This document shows, one piece after another, positions 26,260-35,846 of a stretch of DNA of 64,000 bases. Both the position numbers and the translations under genes were made by a program. The DNA comes from CAWBVG01 sp963792175 (lineage in GTDB: Bacteria > Acidobacteriota > Vicinamibacteria > Vicinamibacterales > CAVVIG01). The first letter of the stretch is position 1, and every line of letters begins with the position of its first letter. Under the pieces are notes generated by a model that had not been told where the DNA came from, made no database searches, and saw only the letters and a program-made list of their open reading frames with translations. The stretch lies in assembly GCA_963792175.1 (NCBI GenBank), contig CAWBVG010000001.1:1-64000 (forward strand), in the 5' to 3' direction.

Positions 26260-27861
26260 GTGACTCATCCTCGCCGCTGGCCCATCTTTCTGCTCTTTGC
26301 CGCCTTCGCCGTCGTTCATACGTGGCCTCTTGCGACGGCGCCGGGATCGCTGTCGCGTAACGACAACGCGGACACGATTCTGAACGAGTGGACAATCGCG
26401 TGGGTGGCTCACCAGGCGATCGCCGATCTGCCGCATTTGTTCGACGCCAACATCTTCTATCCTGAACGGCGAACGCTCGCCTACTCGGAATATCTGATCG
26501 TGCCGGCGGCGATGGGCGCCCCGCTGCTCTGGGCAGGCGCATCGCCCGTGCTGGTCTACAACCTGCTGCTGCTGGCCGGTTTCACGCTGACCGGCTGGAC
26601 GACGTGGTACGTCGTGTCGCGGTGGACGGGCGACTCCGCCGCAGGCATCCTTTCCGGCGTGCTGGTCGCGTTCAACGCCCACACGCTGACGCGTCTCCCC
26701 CACCTGCAAGCGCAGCACGCGGAGTTCCTGCCACTCGCGCTCCTCGCGTTCGACGCGCTGCTGACGACGCCCCGGTTGAGGCACGCGCTGCTGTTAGCCT
26801 GCTGGTTCGCCCTGCAGTCGCTCGTCTCGTTCTACCTGTTGGTGTTCACGGCGACGGCGCTCGTCGTCGGATTCCTGGTGCGACCGGAAGGATGGTGGGG
26901 GACGCGTGCCAGACGCGTGCTGCCGCTCGTGGCGATCGCGGGCGCGCTGACTGCTGCCGCGGTCGTCCCGGCGTTGTTGCCCTACAAACACCTCGGCGTG
27001 GTGCGGTCGCTGCGCGAGGTGGCTCGCTATTCGGCACAGGGGCGCGACTATCTGGCCACGCCCGCGCGTCTGCATTATCGACTCTGGAGCGCGCGCTTCT
27101 TCGGCGGCACGGCGCTATTTCCCGGAGTCGTCGGGTTGGTGCTCGCCGCCGTCGCCATCGGCCGCGGCGTGGCGTTCCGCGATCCGCGCGCGAGGATGGC
27201 CCTGGCGTTCGGCACCGTCGCGGTCGCGCTGTCGTTCGGCCCCGCGATGCCGGGCTACGCGACTCTTTACGTCTGGGTGCCACTACTCCAGGGCATCCGC
27301 GGCGCGGCGCGATTCGGGTATCTGGCGATTGTGGCGTCCGCACTGCTGGCGGGGTTCGGTCTCGCGGCGCTGCGCGCACGCTGGCGCAATGCGCGCTGGT
27401 TACCCGCGGCGACCGTCGCGGTGCTGGCGCTCGCCAACCTTGACGCGCTGGCGGCGCCGGTCGGCTATGTGAGGCCCGAGCCGGTGTCCGTGCTCTACAG
27501 CCGTCTCCCGTCGAGCGCCGTCGTCGTGGAGTTTCCTTTCTATCCGCCGGATCGCATCTTCCACAGTGCCCAGTATCTGCTCGAGTCGACCTTGTGCTGG
27601 CGCCCGATGCTCAACGGCTACAGCGGTCTCGTGCCCGCAAGCTACGTGGATCACTATCGCGAGCTGCAGGGGTTTCCCGACGCGCGCGCCATCGCCGCAT
27701 TGCGCGCGTCCGGTGTGACGCATGTGTTCGTGCACTACGACAACATGCGGCGCTGGGCCGGTGCTGACGCGGTGGACGCCCTGAGCCACACGGTGGATCT
27801 CCGACTCGTCGAGACCGATGGCGCCGTCGGCCTGTATCGCGCTGACGAAGGACGGGACTAG
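26260..27861 (+). CDS. Polytopic GT-C-like membrane protein
   Basis: 533 residues with about eleven hydrophobic helices. The first loop has NDNADTILNEW, fitting the acidic catalytic loop of GT-C glycosyltransferases such as GT39/GT83-like proteins, and a soluble C-terminal part (about 420-533) has FPFYPPDR and HVFVHYDN. Start is GTG at 26260. I infer a lipid-linked sugar transferase; the sugar is unknown. It converges with the next gene, ending 22 bases away. Confidence 0.65.
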   Translation: MTHPRRWPIFLLFAAFAVVHTWPLATAPGSLSRNDNADTILNEWTIAWVAHQAIADLPHLFDANIFYPERRTLAYSEYLIVPAAMGAPLLWAGASPVLVYNLLLLAGFTLTGWTTWYVVSRWTGDSAAGILSGVLVAFNAHTLTRLPHLQAQHAEFLPLALLAFDALLTTPRLRHALLLACWFALQSLVSFYLLVFTATALVVGFLVRPEGWWGTRARRVLPLVAIAGALTAAAVVPALLPYKHLGVVRSLREVARYSAQGRDYLATPARLHYRLWSARFFGGTALFPGVVGLVLAAVAIGRGVAFRDPRARMALAFGTVAVALSFGPAMPGYATLYVWVPLLQGIRGAARFGYLAIVASALLAGFGLAALRARWRNARWLPAATVAVLALANLDALAAPVGYVRPEPVSVLYSRLPSSAVVVEFPFYPPDRIFHSAQYLLESTLCWRPMLNGYSGLVPASYVDHYRELQGFPDARAIAALRASGVTHVFVHYDNMRRWAGADAVDALSHTVDLRLVETDGAVGLYRADEGRD

Positions 27862-27883
27862 GTGACGTGATCGAGCCGGGCCT

Positions 27884-29060
27884 TTAGAAGATCGGATGGG
27901 TGGTCGTGTACAAGGCGAGAGAGAGCGTGTACCACATCGCGAATAGCACCACCAGCGACGTCGCTACGGCGCGCGAGCGAAGACTAGCCAGCCAGATGAA
28001 GCAGGGGAACAGGACGGAACAATAGCGCCCCATTCCTTCGTATTGGCCCGACGACAGGGGCAGCCAGAGATTGGCGAGCATGAACAGTCCGTACGCGGCG
28101 CCAAAGCGCCGCCAGACGAACGGCACCGCGGCCACGAACGCGAACGCCGCGACGCCGTTCAGCGCGTCGTACGGTGCGCTGCGTTCGCCGGCGAGAAACG
28201 CGTACGGCCTCGTGATGAGCGCCTGCGCGAGGCGGAACAGCGCGAGCCATGGCGCCCCGCCGGGGTGATAGCCCCAGCGCTTGATCGACGCGACCCATTC
28301 CAGCGGGTCGCCGGTCAACTGGTACACGTAAAGCGAGTACAACCCGATGCCGCTGCACACGAGCACCAGGCCGATGAGCGCACGCAACTGCTCGCGGCGA
28401 TCCGCCGCCGTGCGCCAGGCGATCCACACCAGTGCGGGCAGCATCATGATGCCGTTGACGCGCGTCGCCGTCGCGAGGCCGCCACAGACGCCGCCGAGCA
28501 TCCACCGTCGCGTGCGGAAGCCATAGAAGCTCGCAACCGTGAACAGCAGGAACACGCTCTCCGTGTAGACGACGCCGTAGAAGAAGGCGAAGGGAAAGAT
28601 GGCCGTCAGCAGCACGGCGCGATTGGCCAGCCGTCGCGGTAGATCGAGCCGCGCGAGGGCGCCGAGGGCGATCATCGCGAGCACGAAGGCGACCCACGAC
28701 ACGAGGATGCCGCCGCGGACGTAGTCGAACGGGCGCGGGCCGAACAAGCGCCCGACACCGCGCATCAGGAGCGGGTAAACCGGGAAGAACGCGAGGTTGT
28801 TGCGGCCGCCCGCGACGTAGTGATACCCGTTCCTGGCGATCGGATAGGTACCAACCGGCGTCGAACCGCGTGAACGTGTCCCAGAACGGGCTGCCTGCCC
28901 CCGCCATAATGGACGGCTGTCGCTCATAGGGGGGAAATGCAACGTTCGCGTAGAACGCCAGCACGGCCGAGACAACGCGGACGCCCAGCGCGAACAGAGC
29001 CGTGCGTAGCACGGCACGCGGCAAGGGGGTGCGGACGGGTACGGCGCTGGGCGTCTCCAT
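27884..29060 (-). CDS. PIG-V-like mannosyltransferase, frameshifted
   Basis: About 392 residues once a slip near 28850 is mended. The N-terminus shows a first helix, then the loop WDTFTRFDAGWYL, whose WD...RFD..WYL pattern is that of GPI-mannosyltransferase II (PIG-V) relatives, then NLAFFPVYPLLMRG. About nine helices follow. The likely donor is a polyprenyl-phosphate mannose, and the GT2 at 18 kb could make it; that link is inference. The C-terminus is LYTTTHPIF. Confidence 0.72.
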
Positions 29061-29154
29061 GATGCGTCATAGGCGCGTCGGGGAGGCGCATTGCGCCTGC
29101 GTCAGCGGGCGCCTGATTCAGATGCGCAGATTATATGTGCGGACGCCGATCGCG

Positions 29155-29232
29155 CGCCAGACCGCCGCGCTCAACCATCCGAAAATTTGCACCGTCCATG
29201 AAGTCAGTGAAGGTGGCGAGCAGAAGAAATGA
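29155..29232 (+). pseudogene. Remnant of a Ser/Thr kinase N-lobe
   Basis: Twenty-six codons read RQTAALNHPKICTVHEV and stop at 29232. The (I/A)AALNHPNICT(L/V)HEV text is the helix-C/beta-4 segment of Acidobacterial protein kinases. No P-loop lies upstream and no catalytic loop downstream. The next gene starts inside its stop region. Confidence 0.5.
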
Positions 29233-30113
29233 TTCAAAGCGAAATCGAGGCCGTTCGCGCGCTCTTGAGTTCCAAGCCACGACCCGTCGGATGGGCCGAG
29301 CGGCGCCAGCGCCTCGACGAGGTGGGTTCGCTTTGGCCGGTAGCCGACGACGTCGAGCTCGCCCAGGTCGATGTCAACGGAGTACCAGGGGAGTGGTCAA
29401 TCGTTCCCGGGAGTGATCCCTCCCGCATCCTGCTATACCTGCATGGTGGCGGTTATTGCTCTGGGTCGATTCTGAGCCATCGACGTCTGGTGAGCGAAGC
29501 AGGACGCGCGGCCGGTATGCGCACACTCGCCATTGCCTACAGGCTTGCCCCTGAGCATCCGTTTCCGGCCGCCGTCACCGACGTGATGACGGCGTGGCAG
29601 TTCTTGCAGAGTCAGGGCATCCCGGCTGCCCGTATTGCCATCGGCGGCGATAGCGCGGGCGGCGGGCTGACAGTCGCGTCGATCATTCGGCTCCGCGACG
29701 CTCGAGAAGGCCTTCCGGCTTGTGCGTGGCTCATATCACCCTGGACGGATCTGACGATGTCCGGGTCGACGCTTGCCACCAAGGACGCCGCCGATCCCCT
29801 CATTCACAAGGGCTACCTGGAGGAACTGGCCGCCGCCTACCTCGACGCCCGCACGGACAGGAAGGACCCGCGCGTATCCCCTCTCTATGCAGACCTGAGG
29901 AGTTTCCCTCCCATGCTGATCCAGGTGGGGTCAGCCGAGGTGTTGCTCGAGGACGCCACTCGTTTTGCGGCGGTGGCGGGCGCTGCCGACGTTCCGGTGA
30001 CCCTGGAAATCTGGCCGCATATGATTCACGCGTGGCATCTGTGGAATGCTCATTTGGAGCCCGGTCGTCGCGCACTCATCAATGCCGGCGCCTTCATCCA
30101 GAGGCATCTCTAA
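29229..30113 (+). CDS. Alpha/beta hydrolase of the hormone-sensitive lipase family
   Basis: 294 residues. Oxyanion-hole motif HGGGYCSGS near residue 72, nucleophile GDSAGG near 140, acid in the SAEVLLEDA region and catalytic His in MIHAWHLW near 262. These are family IV (HSL) carboxylesterases, acting on short acyl esters. No signal peptide, so cytoplasmic. ATG at 29229; it stands alone with its kinase scrap upstream. Confidence 0.9.
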   Translation: MIQSEIEAVRALLSSKPRPVGWAERRQRLDEVGSLWPVADDVELAQVDVNGVPGEWSIVPGSDPSRILLYLHGGGYCSGSILSHRRLVSEAGRAAGMRTLAIAYRLAPEHPFPAAVTDVMTAWQFLQSQGIPAARIAIGGDSAGGGLTVASIIRLRDAREGLPACAWLISPWTDLTMSGSTLATKDAADPLIHKGYLEELAAAYLDARTDRKDPRVSPLYADLRSFPPMLIQVGSAEVLLEDATRFAAVAGAADVPVTLEIWPHMIHAWHLWNAHLEPGRRALINAGAFIQRHL

Positions 30114-30157
30114 GTCACGGTGACACTAGACCGTTGCAGCCTGAAGGATGGTTCGAA

Positions 30158-30289
30158 ATGGACGACTGGAACATGAACCCCGAGAGTGGCAAACCGTGGC
30201 GGCTATACGTCGTAGTCGGAATACTCGCTCTGGTGACGATGGTGACAGTCGTCGCTTATGTCTTGTCGCATATTGCGCGATCAAACTAA
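30158..30289 (+). CDS. 43-residue single-helix membrane protein
   Basis: Short N-terminal acidic part (MDDWNMNPESGKPW), then one hydrophobic helix (LYVVVGILALVTMVTVVAYVL) and a short basic end. GAAGGA about nine bases before the ATG supports translation. Function unknown; it follows the esterase by 44 bases and may be coexpressed. Confidence 0.5.
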   Translation: MDDWNMNPESGKPWRLYVVVGILALVTMVTVVAYVLSHIARSN

Positions 30290-30349
30290 GCGTTTCCCAG
30301 CGTTGGCGCTCGCGGCGCCGGCGCTGCTCGCGCACGATTTCGGCGTCGG

Positions 30350-30766
30350 CTAGAGATACCTGCTTGGTGTCACGAGGCTTTGCGCGGGGGACGCTGAGGT
30401 CAGAAGGCTCCGGGCGATCTCGTGAAGGTCTTCGATCGACAGCGGCTTGTGCCAGACCCGCGCTCCGAGCGCGGTCAAGTCATCAGCGGTCGCGTCGTCC
30501 ACCTCGATTTCGCCCGTGATGATCCCGACCCGGATGTCGTGATTCGCGGGATCGGCCCTCAGTCGATACAGAAAGCCAACGCCGTTGACGAGCGGCATTT
30601 TCAGATCGACGAGGATCGCATCGGGTCGCTGTAGCGCGATCTGATAGAGGGCCTCGCGCGCCGACCCCGCAGCCTTGACAATGTAGCCTTGGAGCGCCAG
30701 CGCCTGGGCAAACGTCAGGCGGACGCCCTCGTCATCATCAAGGATCAGGAACCGTGCGGGTGCCAT
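30350..30766 (-). CDS. Single-domain response-regulator receiver
   Basis: About 138 residues, a receiver domain only. FLILDDDEGVRLTF gives the acidic pocket, AILVDLKMPLVNG carries the phosphoacceptor Asp near residue 54, and VWHKPLSIEDL carries the switch lysine. No output domain, so it probably works in a phosphorelay or by binding a partner. The kinase partner is not adjacent. ATG at 30766 is preferred over 30772. Confidence 0.85.
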   Translation of the reverse strand: MAPARFLILDDDEGVRLTFAQALALQGYIVKAAGSAREALYQIALQRPDAILVDLKMPLVNGVGFLYRLRADPANHDIRVGIITGEIEVDDATADDLTALGARVWHKPLSIEDLHEIARSLLTSASPAQSLVTPSRYL

Positions 30767-30941
30767 CCACATATGTATCGGCTTCAGCGGTGTCGAAATT
30801 CAAGCAGCAGCCGAAAGTAAATATCCCGTTCGTCACCCACGCCCAGAACGCTGAGCGAGCGCAGCATTTCCGGACACTTTCACACTCTACGACGTCGTTC
30901 ACGCCTGCGCGAGAATTGCGCTGCAAAAACATCGAGCGTCG

Positions 30942-31142
30942 ATGCTACTATCCGCCTCCGTCAAAGTGCCCTTGGAGACCGATATCCTCGCCACGCGTCT
31001 CACACGCATCAAGACCCTGCTCGACGCCCTTGAACCGGCGTGCCTCGAAAGCGAGGGGTCACGCGATACCTTCCAGAAGCTGAAACTGGAACTCGAGGCG
31101 GCGCGAATCGCGGTCAGGCTCGACCGGGCAGCCCGTAGATGA
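30942..31142 (+). CDS. 66-residue hypothetical protein
   Basis: Predicted largely helical (TRLTRIKTLLDALEPAC and KLKLELEAARIAVRLDRAA). I do not recognise it. No strong ribosome-binding site is seen. It lies between the receiver gene, which is divergent, and the YidB-like gene, which converges with it. Confidence 0.35.
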   Translation: MLLSASVKVPLETDILATRLTRIKTLLDALEPACLESEGSRDTFQKLKLELEAARIAVRLDRAARR

Positions 31143-31203
31143 CATAGCTCGATTGGAAACGTGCTGGGAGTCGGTGGTAAGGCTCTCCGGCGGTTGACCC
31201 GAT

Positions 31204-31536
31204 CTATGCCTTCGGGATCGTGCCATTCGGTGTCAGCTTGTCGACGGCTTGTGGCAATACATGCGATAGCTTCTGAACGAGATCTTGCTCGGACAGGCCG
31301 GACTTCTCAGCCAGTTGGCGCAGGAGGTCAGGACCAAGCGCCTTGTGAACGTCTTCGGGCGAGATCGGTTGATTGGGTCCAGTCCCGACCCACGACCTGA
31401 CGGTGGGACCCAGACCATTCTTCTCGAATTCGCCGACCACGCCCTGAAGCCCACCGTGCTGTTCAAGGATGCTGTTCACAACTGACACCATCCCGGCACC
31501 GACGATGCCCCCGAGTATTCCGTCAAACATCCCCAT
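31204..31536 (-). CDS. YidB-like (DUF937) protein
   Basis: 110 residues. MGMFDGILGGIVGAGM at the N-terminus, then GLGPTVRSWVGTGPNQPIS and VHKALGPDLLRQLAEKSGLS, then HVLPQAVDKLTPNG: the order seen in YidB-type proteins. The fold is small and helical; function is not established. It is 60 bases upstream of tatC's end, with the same strand. Confidence 0.82.
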   Translation of the reverse strand: MGMFDGILGGIVGAGMVSVVNSILEQHGGLQGVVGEFEKNGLGPTVRSWVGTGPNQPISPEDVHKALGPDLLRQLAEKSGLSEQDLVQKLSHVLPQAVDKLTPNGTIPKA

Positions 31537-31595
31537 AGGTGTTCCTTTGTGCAGGCCAGGACGTGAAACGTAGCGAGGCTCGATGCCCGTTCAGT

Positions 31596-32397
31596 CTACT
31601 CGTCAAGGTCTGTCGGCTCAACCGGCGATGCTTTTCCGAACACCCAGGCGATGCCGATGCTGAGGAGGTAGAGGCCCACCATCGGCGCCGCAAAAATCGT
31701 CTGCGTGACCATGTCGCCGGTCGGGGTAATGACAGCCGCCGCGACGAAGATCAGCAGAAACGCATAGCGAAAACTTCGCCAGAGAAACCCCGCCGTCATC
31801 AGGCCCATCTTCGCGAGAAAGAACACGACCGTGGGCATCTGAAAGACGACGGCCATGCCAAGGACCATCTTCGTGTAGAGATCGAAGACGTCATCGAGCC
31901 GCGGTCGGAACAGCAAGTCCGGCGTGTTGAATGACGCGAAGAACGCCATCATGTATGGGAACGCGATGTAGTGCGTGAACGCAGCGCCCGCGACGAAGCC
32001 CACCGTCGTGAATCCGATGAATGGAATGGCAAATCGGCGTGCGGCAGGGGGCACCAGCGGTGCGATCAACCGCCACAGCTGGTACATGATGAACGGCATC
32101 GCGAACACGACTCCGGCCAGGAGCGCGATCTGGACGTAGAAGCCGAATGCTTCGCCGGGTTGCGTGTAAATGAGCCTGCGTGTCGGGTGGAAGAACGCGA
32201 CGAATCGGCGCGAGGAGAAATCTGACTATGCTATCGATGAAGACGAATCCGACGAGCGCTCCTCCTGCGACGGCGAGCAACGCGCGCACAATCCGCTTTC
32301 GGAAGTCGTCGAGGCGCTCCAGGATCGAGATGTCGTCGAAGAGGCCCGTATCGCCGACCATCTGACGAGCTCGCCGCGCGAACGGTACCAACGCCAT
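31596..32397 (-). CDS. tatC: Sec-independent translocase subunit TatC, frameshifted
   Basis: About 267 residues once a slip near 32180 is mended. Six membrane helices in all. The cytoplasmic N-terminus ends LERLDDFRKRIVRALLA, and later PFIMYQLWRLIAPLVP and TKMVLGMAVVFQMPTVVFFL with AAVITPTGDMVTQTIFAAP match TatC. It recognises twin-arginine signals in the Tat complex. No tatA/B gene is near it. Confidence 0.9.
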
Positions 32398-32567
32398 CGA
32401 CTTAGGCTACTCCATTCCCCAACGCCTCCTCCCACGCCGTCGATTTCCCTCACAGCTATCTGCGAGCGATGATGGTCACGCACGTGACACAGTCGTGCCG
32501 AACTGCGGGCAGTCCGACGTCCCGGCAGAACGCGGTTTGGGTGGAGTTGCGCGAAAGCTTGCGAAGA

Positions 32568-33311
32568 TCAGGTCGTCGGCGCCGAACAACTGCCGACGAA
32601 TCTCGAAGACGCCAGCCACTTCTGATCGGGATAGTAGGCGAAGAGCAGCCCGTTGCCCTTGATGGTATCGATGACCTCGTGCGCCACCGCCTGGCGCAGT
32701 GCAGGGCAGCCCCAGCTCCGGCCCAGACGTCCCAGAGATTTGGCGACCTGTTCGCTGACGTAGGGCGCGCCGTGCATGACAATCGCCCGCTCGAGCGCCT
32801 TGTCGTTGAACCCGGCATCCAGTCCCTTCAGTCGCAGCGAGTAACCGTTCTTGCCGCTGTACGTATCTGTGGTTTCAAACAGGCCGAGGCTCGATTGATG
32901 GCTCTCCGGATTGTTTGAGAAGGCCGTCGCAAACCGGTCGCCGCTGCCCTTGCCGTGCGCGACCAGCTCCTCGTACAGGAGCGCGTGAGAGTGAAGGTCG
33001 AACACCCACAACCGCTTCTCGGCCGACGCCTTCGAGTAATCAATCACCGTGAGCGTGGACGGATTGGGCACGGCACCCGACTGCACGGCGCAGTTCGCGG
33101 CGCCGAGCGCCAGATCGAACACGCGCCGGTCAATCGCTCCCAGAGATGCCTGATTCCAGGTGCTCGCGGCGAACGCCCCGGAGGCCGCTTTTGGGGCGCG
33201 TGCATTGAGCGCGACCGCCGGACACGCTGCGAGCGCGCAGATCACCAGCCCGGCACGAACATTACGTGCACGCAGAGATGCAAATGGCTTCAACGCAGAA
33301 ATCCTGTTCAA
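32568..33311 (-). CDS. Murein L,D-transpeptidase catalytic-domain protein (YkuD_2 type)
   Basis: 247 residues with an N-terminal signal (AGLVICALAACPAVALNA). The catalytic block IVMHGAPYVS ... GRSWGCPALR puts the nucleophile Cys near residue 201, with the preceding His-Gly of the family. LWVFDLHSHALLYEELVAHG leads in. It acts on peptidoglycan in the periplasm. Divergent from a YkuD-type L,D-transpeptidase about 190 bases away. Confidence 0.88.
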   Translation of the reverse strand: MNRISALKPFASLRARNVRAGLVICALAACPAVALNARAPKAASGAFAASTWNQASLGAIDRRVFDLALGAANCAVQSGAVPNPSTLTVIDYSKASAEKRLWVFDLHSHALLYEELVAHGKGSGDRFATAFSNNPESHQSSLGLFETTDTYSGKNGYSLRLKGLDAGFNDKALERAIVMHGAPYVSEQVAKSLGRLGRSWGCPALRQAVAHEVIDTIKGNGLLFAYYPDQKWLASSRFVGSCSAPTT

Positions 33312-33497
33312 TTGTTGGGGTTAGAGCGCACGGAACTTACGGCGACGCTGATCAATAGTAACGCAGCGGCCAGGAATTGCAACTCGACGACTGGTCAGAA
33401 ACTTGCGGCTACGTGAAAGCATGCAATCAAATCGCAAACAATCGCAAGTGGAAAGGCGCCCGCCGCTCGCGGGCTGAGGGGCAACCTCCCGAATCTC

Positions 33498-34041
33498 GTG
33501 ATCGTCGCGTTGCTGAGCTTGGTCGAGCTCAACGGCCAGGTGGCGATGGCCAGTCAACAGGCGGAGGAAAAACCGAGTCCGAGCCTGACCGTGACGTCAC
33601 TGACGAAACCATCGGCCATCCGCAAACTTCACGGGGCTCGCGCGGGCCCGCCTACTGTCGCACCGCGCGAGACCGGATATCGCGCACGTAGAAGTCGATC
33701 TCAGCCAGCAGCGATTGTCTGTCGTGGACGGCTCTGGCGACGTGGTGAAAACCTTACGCGTCTCCTCCGGTAGCGGAAAATGGTTCACCAGCGAAGGCAG
33801 CACGAGAAGAGCCATTACGCCCAGGGGGCGATTCATCGTCGATCGCAAAATCGCGGGATGGCACAAGAGTCCGTTGGGAATGTTGTACTACCCGATCTAC
33901 GTCACTCGAGGCGTGGCCATTCACGGCAGTCAGTCGGTGCCCTCCAGGCCGGCGAGCCACGGGTGCATCCGTATCCCGATGTCTGCCGCGAAGGAATTCT
34001 TTGAGGAGACGCCGATCGGAACGGTCGTGCTTGTTTATTGA
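33498..34041 (+). CDS. YkuD-type L,D-transpeptidase, frameshifted
   Basis: About 180 residues. The N-terminal frame has a hydrophobic start (VALLSLVELNGQVAMAS) that may be a signal. After a slip between about 33600 and 33680 it continues AHVEVDLSQQRLSVVDGS and VSSGSGKWFTSEG, with the catalytic centre MLYYPIYVTRGVAIHGSQSV and ASHGCIRI (Cys near 33964). It forms 3-3 crosslinks or attaches lipoproteins in the family. The exact start is unsure because of the slip. Confidence 0.82.
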
Positions 34042-34076
34042 CGCTGTACGTGCGAGCGGGCCCCGAGAGTTGGTGA

Positions 34077-35765
34077 CTATGCGTTGGCCGGCGGCTCTGC
34101 GGTTTGCAGGGGTACCGGTTCACCGTCTTCCGGCACGATGTCCAACTCCACCTGGAATGTGCCCTCGAAGCCGGTGCCGCCGACGTCGAACATCCAGCCC
34201 GCCGGAACGACCGTCGTCGTCCCTGGCGGCCGGCTGTCCGCCATGAAGCTCTCGTTGTTCAGCAGGTAGAGTTGCGGTGGGACTTCGTCGATCAGGGTGC
34301 GCAGGTAGTACTGTTTGCGGAACACGACGTTGTCCGAGAAGCCGATGCCGAACAGGTCGCGCTCGCCGACATAGAAGTCGAGGCGGAACACCAGGTCGCG
34401 CACGCCTGTGCTTGGATCGGGCATCACGTGGCTGGTGTCGAGATATCCTTCCCAGATCAGCCGCTTCGCGTCGGCCCACCCGAACGCCAGCTTGTCGAGC
34501 GGTTCGCTGAAGTCGACGGCGCCCTCCGCGTCGGTCGCCGAGAATGGACCGTAGCAGTTCTCGGCTTCGACACTCTGGTGGAACAGATCGAAGTCCACTC
34601 GCCTCGGCTTGATCGATACACCAAAGAAGAACTCGCTCTTGCCGAAAAAGTCCTTGCCACGCGTGATGCGGCCGTCGACCATGCGCAGCCGCACTCGAAG
34701 ATTGCCGAAGAAGAAGCGTGTCGAGATCTCGAACGCCTCGCGCGAGGTGACCAGCGAATCGTCGCCGCCGTGGCATTTGTGGACGAACGTGCGCGGTGCG
34801 CCGGGGATCTGCGCGTACAGCTGCTTCACCAGTCCGTCGCTCCGGTTGTAGTTCGGGCCGAACTCCTCCGCGACCGAGAACAGGCGGTTCGCCCACGTCG
34901 AGATCTTCACGCCGTAGGTCTTGTAATTTGTGCCAACCACTGTCAGGAATCGCCGCGGATCGAAATGGTCGCCGAGTTTCGCGTAGGCCACTGGGTTGTC
35001 CGGGGCTTCCTGGAAATCTGGCGAGAAGTGCTCGAGTTCCTCCTTCGCATCGATGCCGATCCAGTGGCTCAGCACCTGGAACGCGATCCCGCGGTGTGGC
35101 GTGCCAAGCGTCACCACCTTGTTGATGTAGTCGTCCGCTCTCCGCCCGGCCTCCGGATAGCTGCGCTGGATCGCTTCGCGGACGATCAGCCCGCCCATTG
35201 AATGCGCGATGATGTTGACCTTGGGGATCGCGCGATCGGGACTGCCGCCATCGCCGGCGAGTCCGCGGATGAAATCGATCAGCCGCACCAGCACGCGTCC
35301 ATACAGCTGGAACGTGCGATCGTTCAGGTCGTAATACCGGAACACCCAGAGCGTGCGCGTCGGATCGCGCGTCTTCTGTCGGTCGCGGATGGTGAGCGCC
35401 ATCCCCGGATCGATCACGACCTTGTAGAGCGGCTCCACCGATGCGTCCGATCCCGCCGGCTGGTAGAAGAAGTCGTCTGGAAGATCGCGAAGGCTGTGCG
35501 GCACGCCGGACGAATCGACGATTGGCGTCGGAAAGTATCCGACGACGTTGGTCGCATCCTGGTACTGCCACGCAGACTTCATGAACTTGATGATCATGCC
35601 CTCGTAGATGTAGTTGTCGCCGCGCTTCTTCGGGTACACCGTGCCGTCGTTGAAACCTTGATACGCGACACGCTTTTCGTCTTCGATGCCGAGGCCCCCG
35701 AAGCCGCGGATCAGGATGAGCGGCAACGGTCGGCGGGTTGGCGGAGACCATTTCGCGTCAGACAT
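34077..35765 (-). CDS. Large alpha/beta hydrolase with C-terminal beta-rich part
   Basis: 562 residues. LILIRGFGGL is the strand with the oxyanion loop and VNIIAHSMGGLIVREAI carries the nucleophile Ser near residue 188; TLGTPHRGIAF follows, and CHGGDDSLVTS may hold the base-supporting His. The last 220 residues are rich in beta strands and not recognised. No signal peptide is clear. It is the last gene of the 13-kb minus-strand cluster, 81 bases after the DyP gene. Likely a lipase or esterase of the GPI-inositol-deacylase/PGAP1-like kind; substrate unknown. Confidence 0.78.
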   Translation of the reverse strand: MSDAKWSPPTRRPLPLILIRGFGGLGIEDEKRVAYQGFNDGTVYPKKRGDNYIYEGMIIKFMKSAWQYQDATNVVGYFPTPIVDSSGVPHSLRDLPDDFFYQPAGSDASVEPLYKVVIDPGMALTIRDRQKTRDPTRTLWVFRYYDLNDRTFQLYGRVLVRLIDFIRGLAGDGGSPDRAIPKVNIIAHSMGGLIVREAIQRSYPEAGRRADDYINKVVTLGTPHRGIAFQVLSHWIGIDAKEELEHFSPDFQEAPDNPVAYAKLGDHFDPRRFLTVVGTNYKTYGVKISTWANRLFSVAEEFGPNYNRSDGLVKQLYAQIPGAPRTFVHKCHGGDDSLVTSREAFEISTRFFFGNLRVRLRMVDGRITRGKDFFGKSEFFFGVSIKPRRVDFDLFHQSVEAENCYGPFSATDAEGAVDFSEPLDKLAFGWADAKRLIWEGYLDTSHVMPDPSTGVRDLVFRLDFYVGERDLFGIGFSDNVVFRKQYYLRTLIDEVPPQLYLLNNESFMADSRPPGTTTVVPAGWMFDVGGTGFEGTFQVELDIVPEDGEPVPLQTAEPPANA

Positions 35766-35846
35766 GGGAACTTCGCTCTCCTCGCGGCGTCAAGCCATCT
35801 TCCGCGGACTGTCGGGTGTGAACCACAAGAGGGTTTGCGGCCTTCA

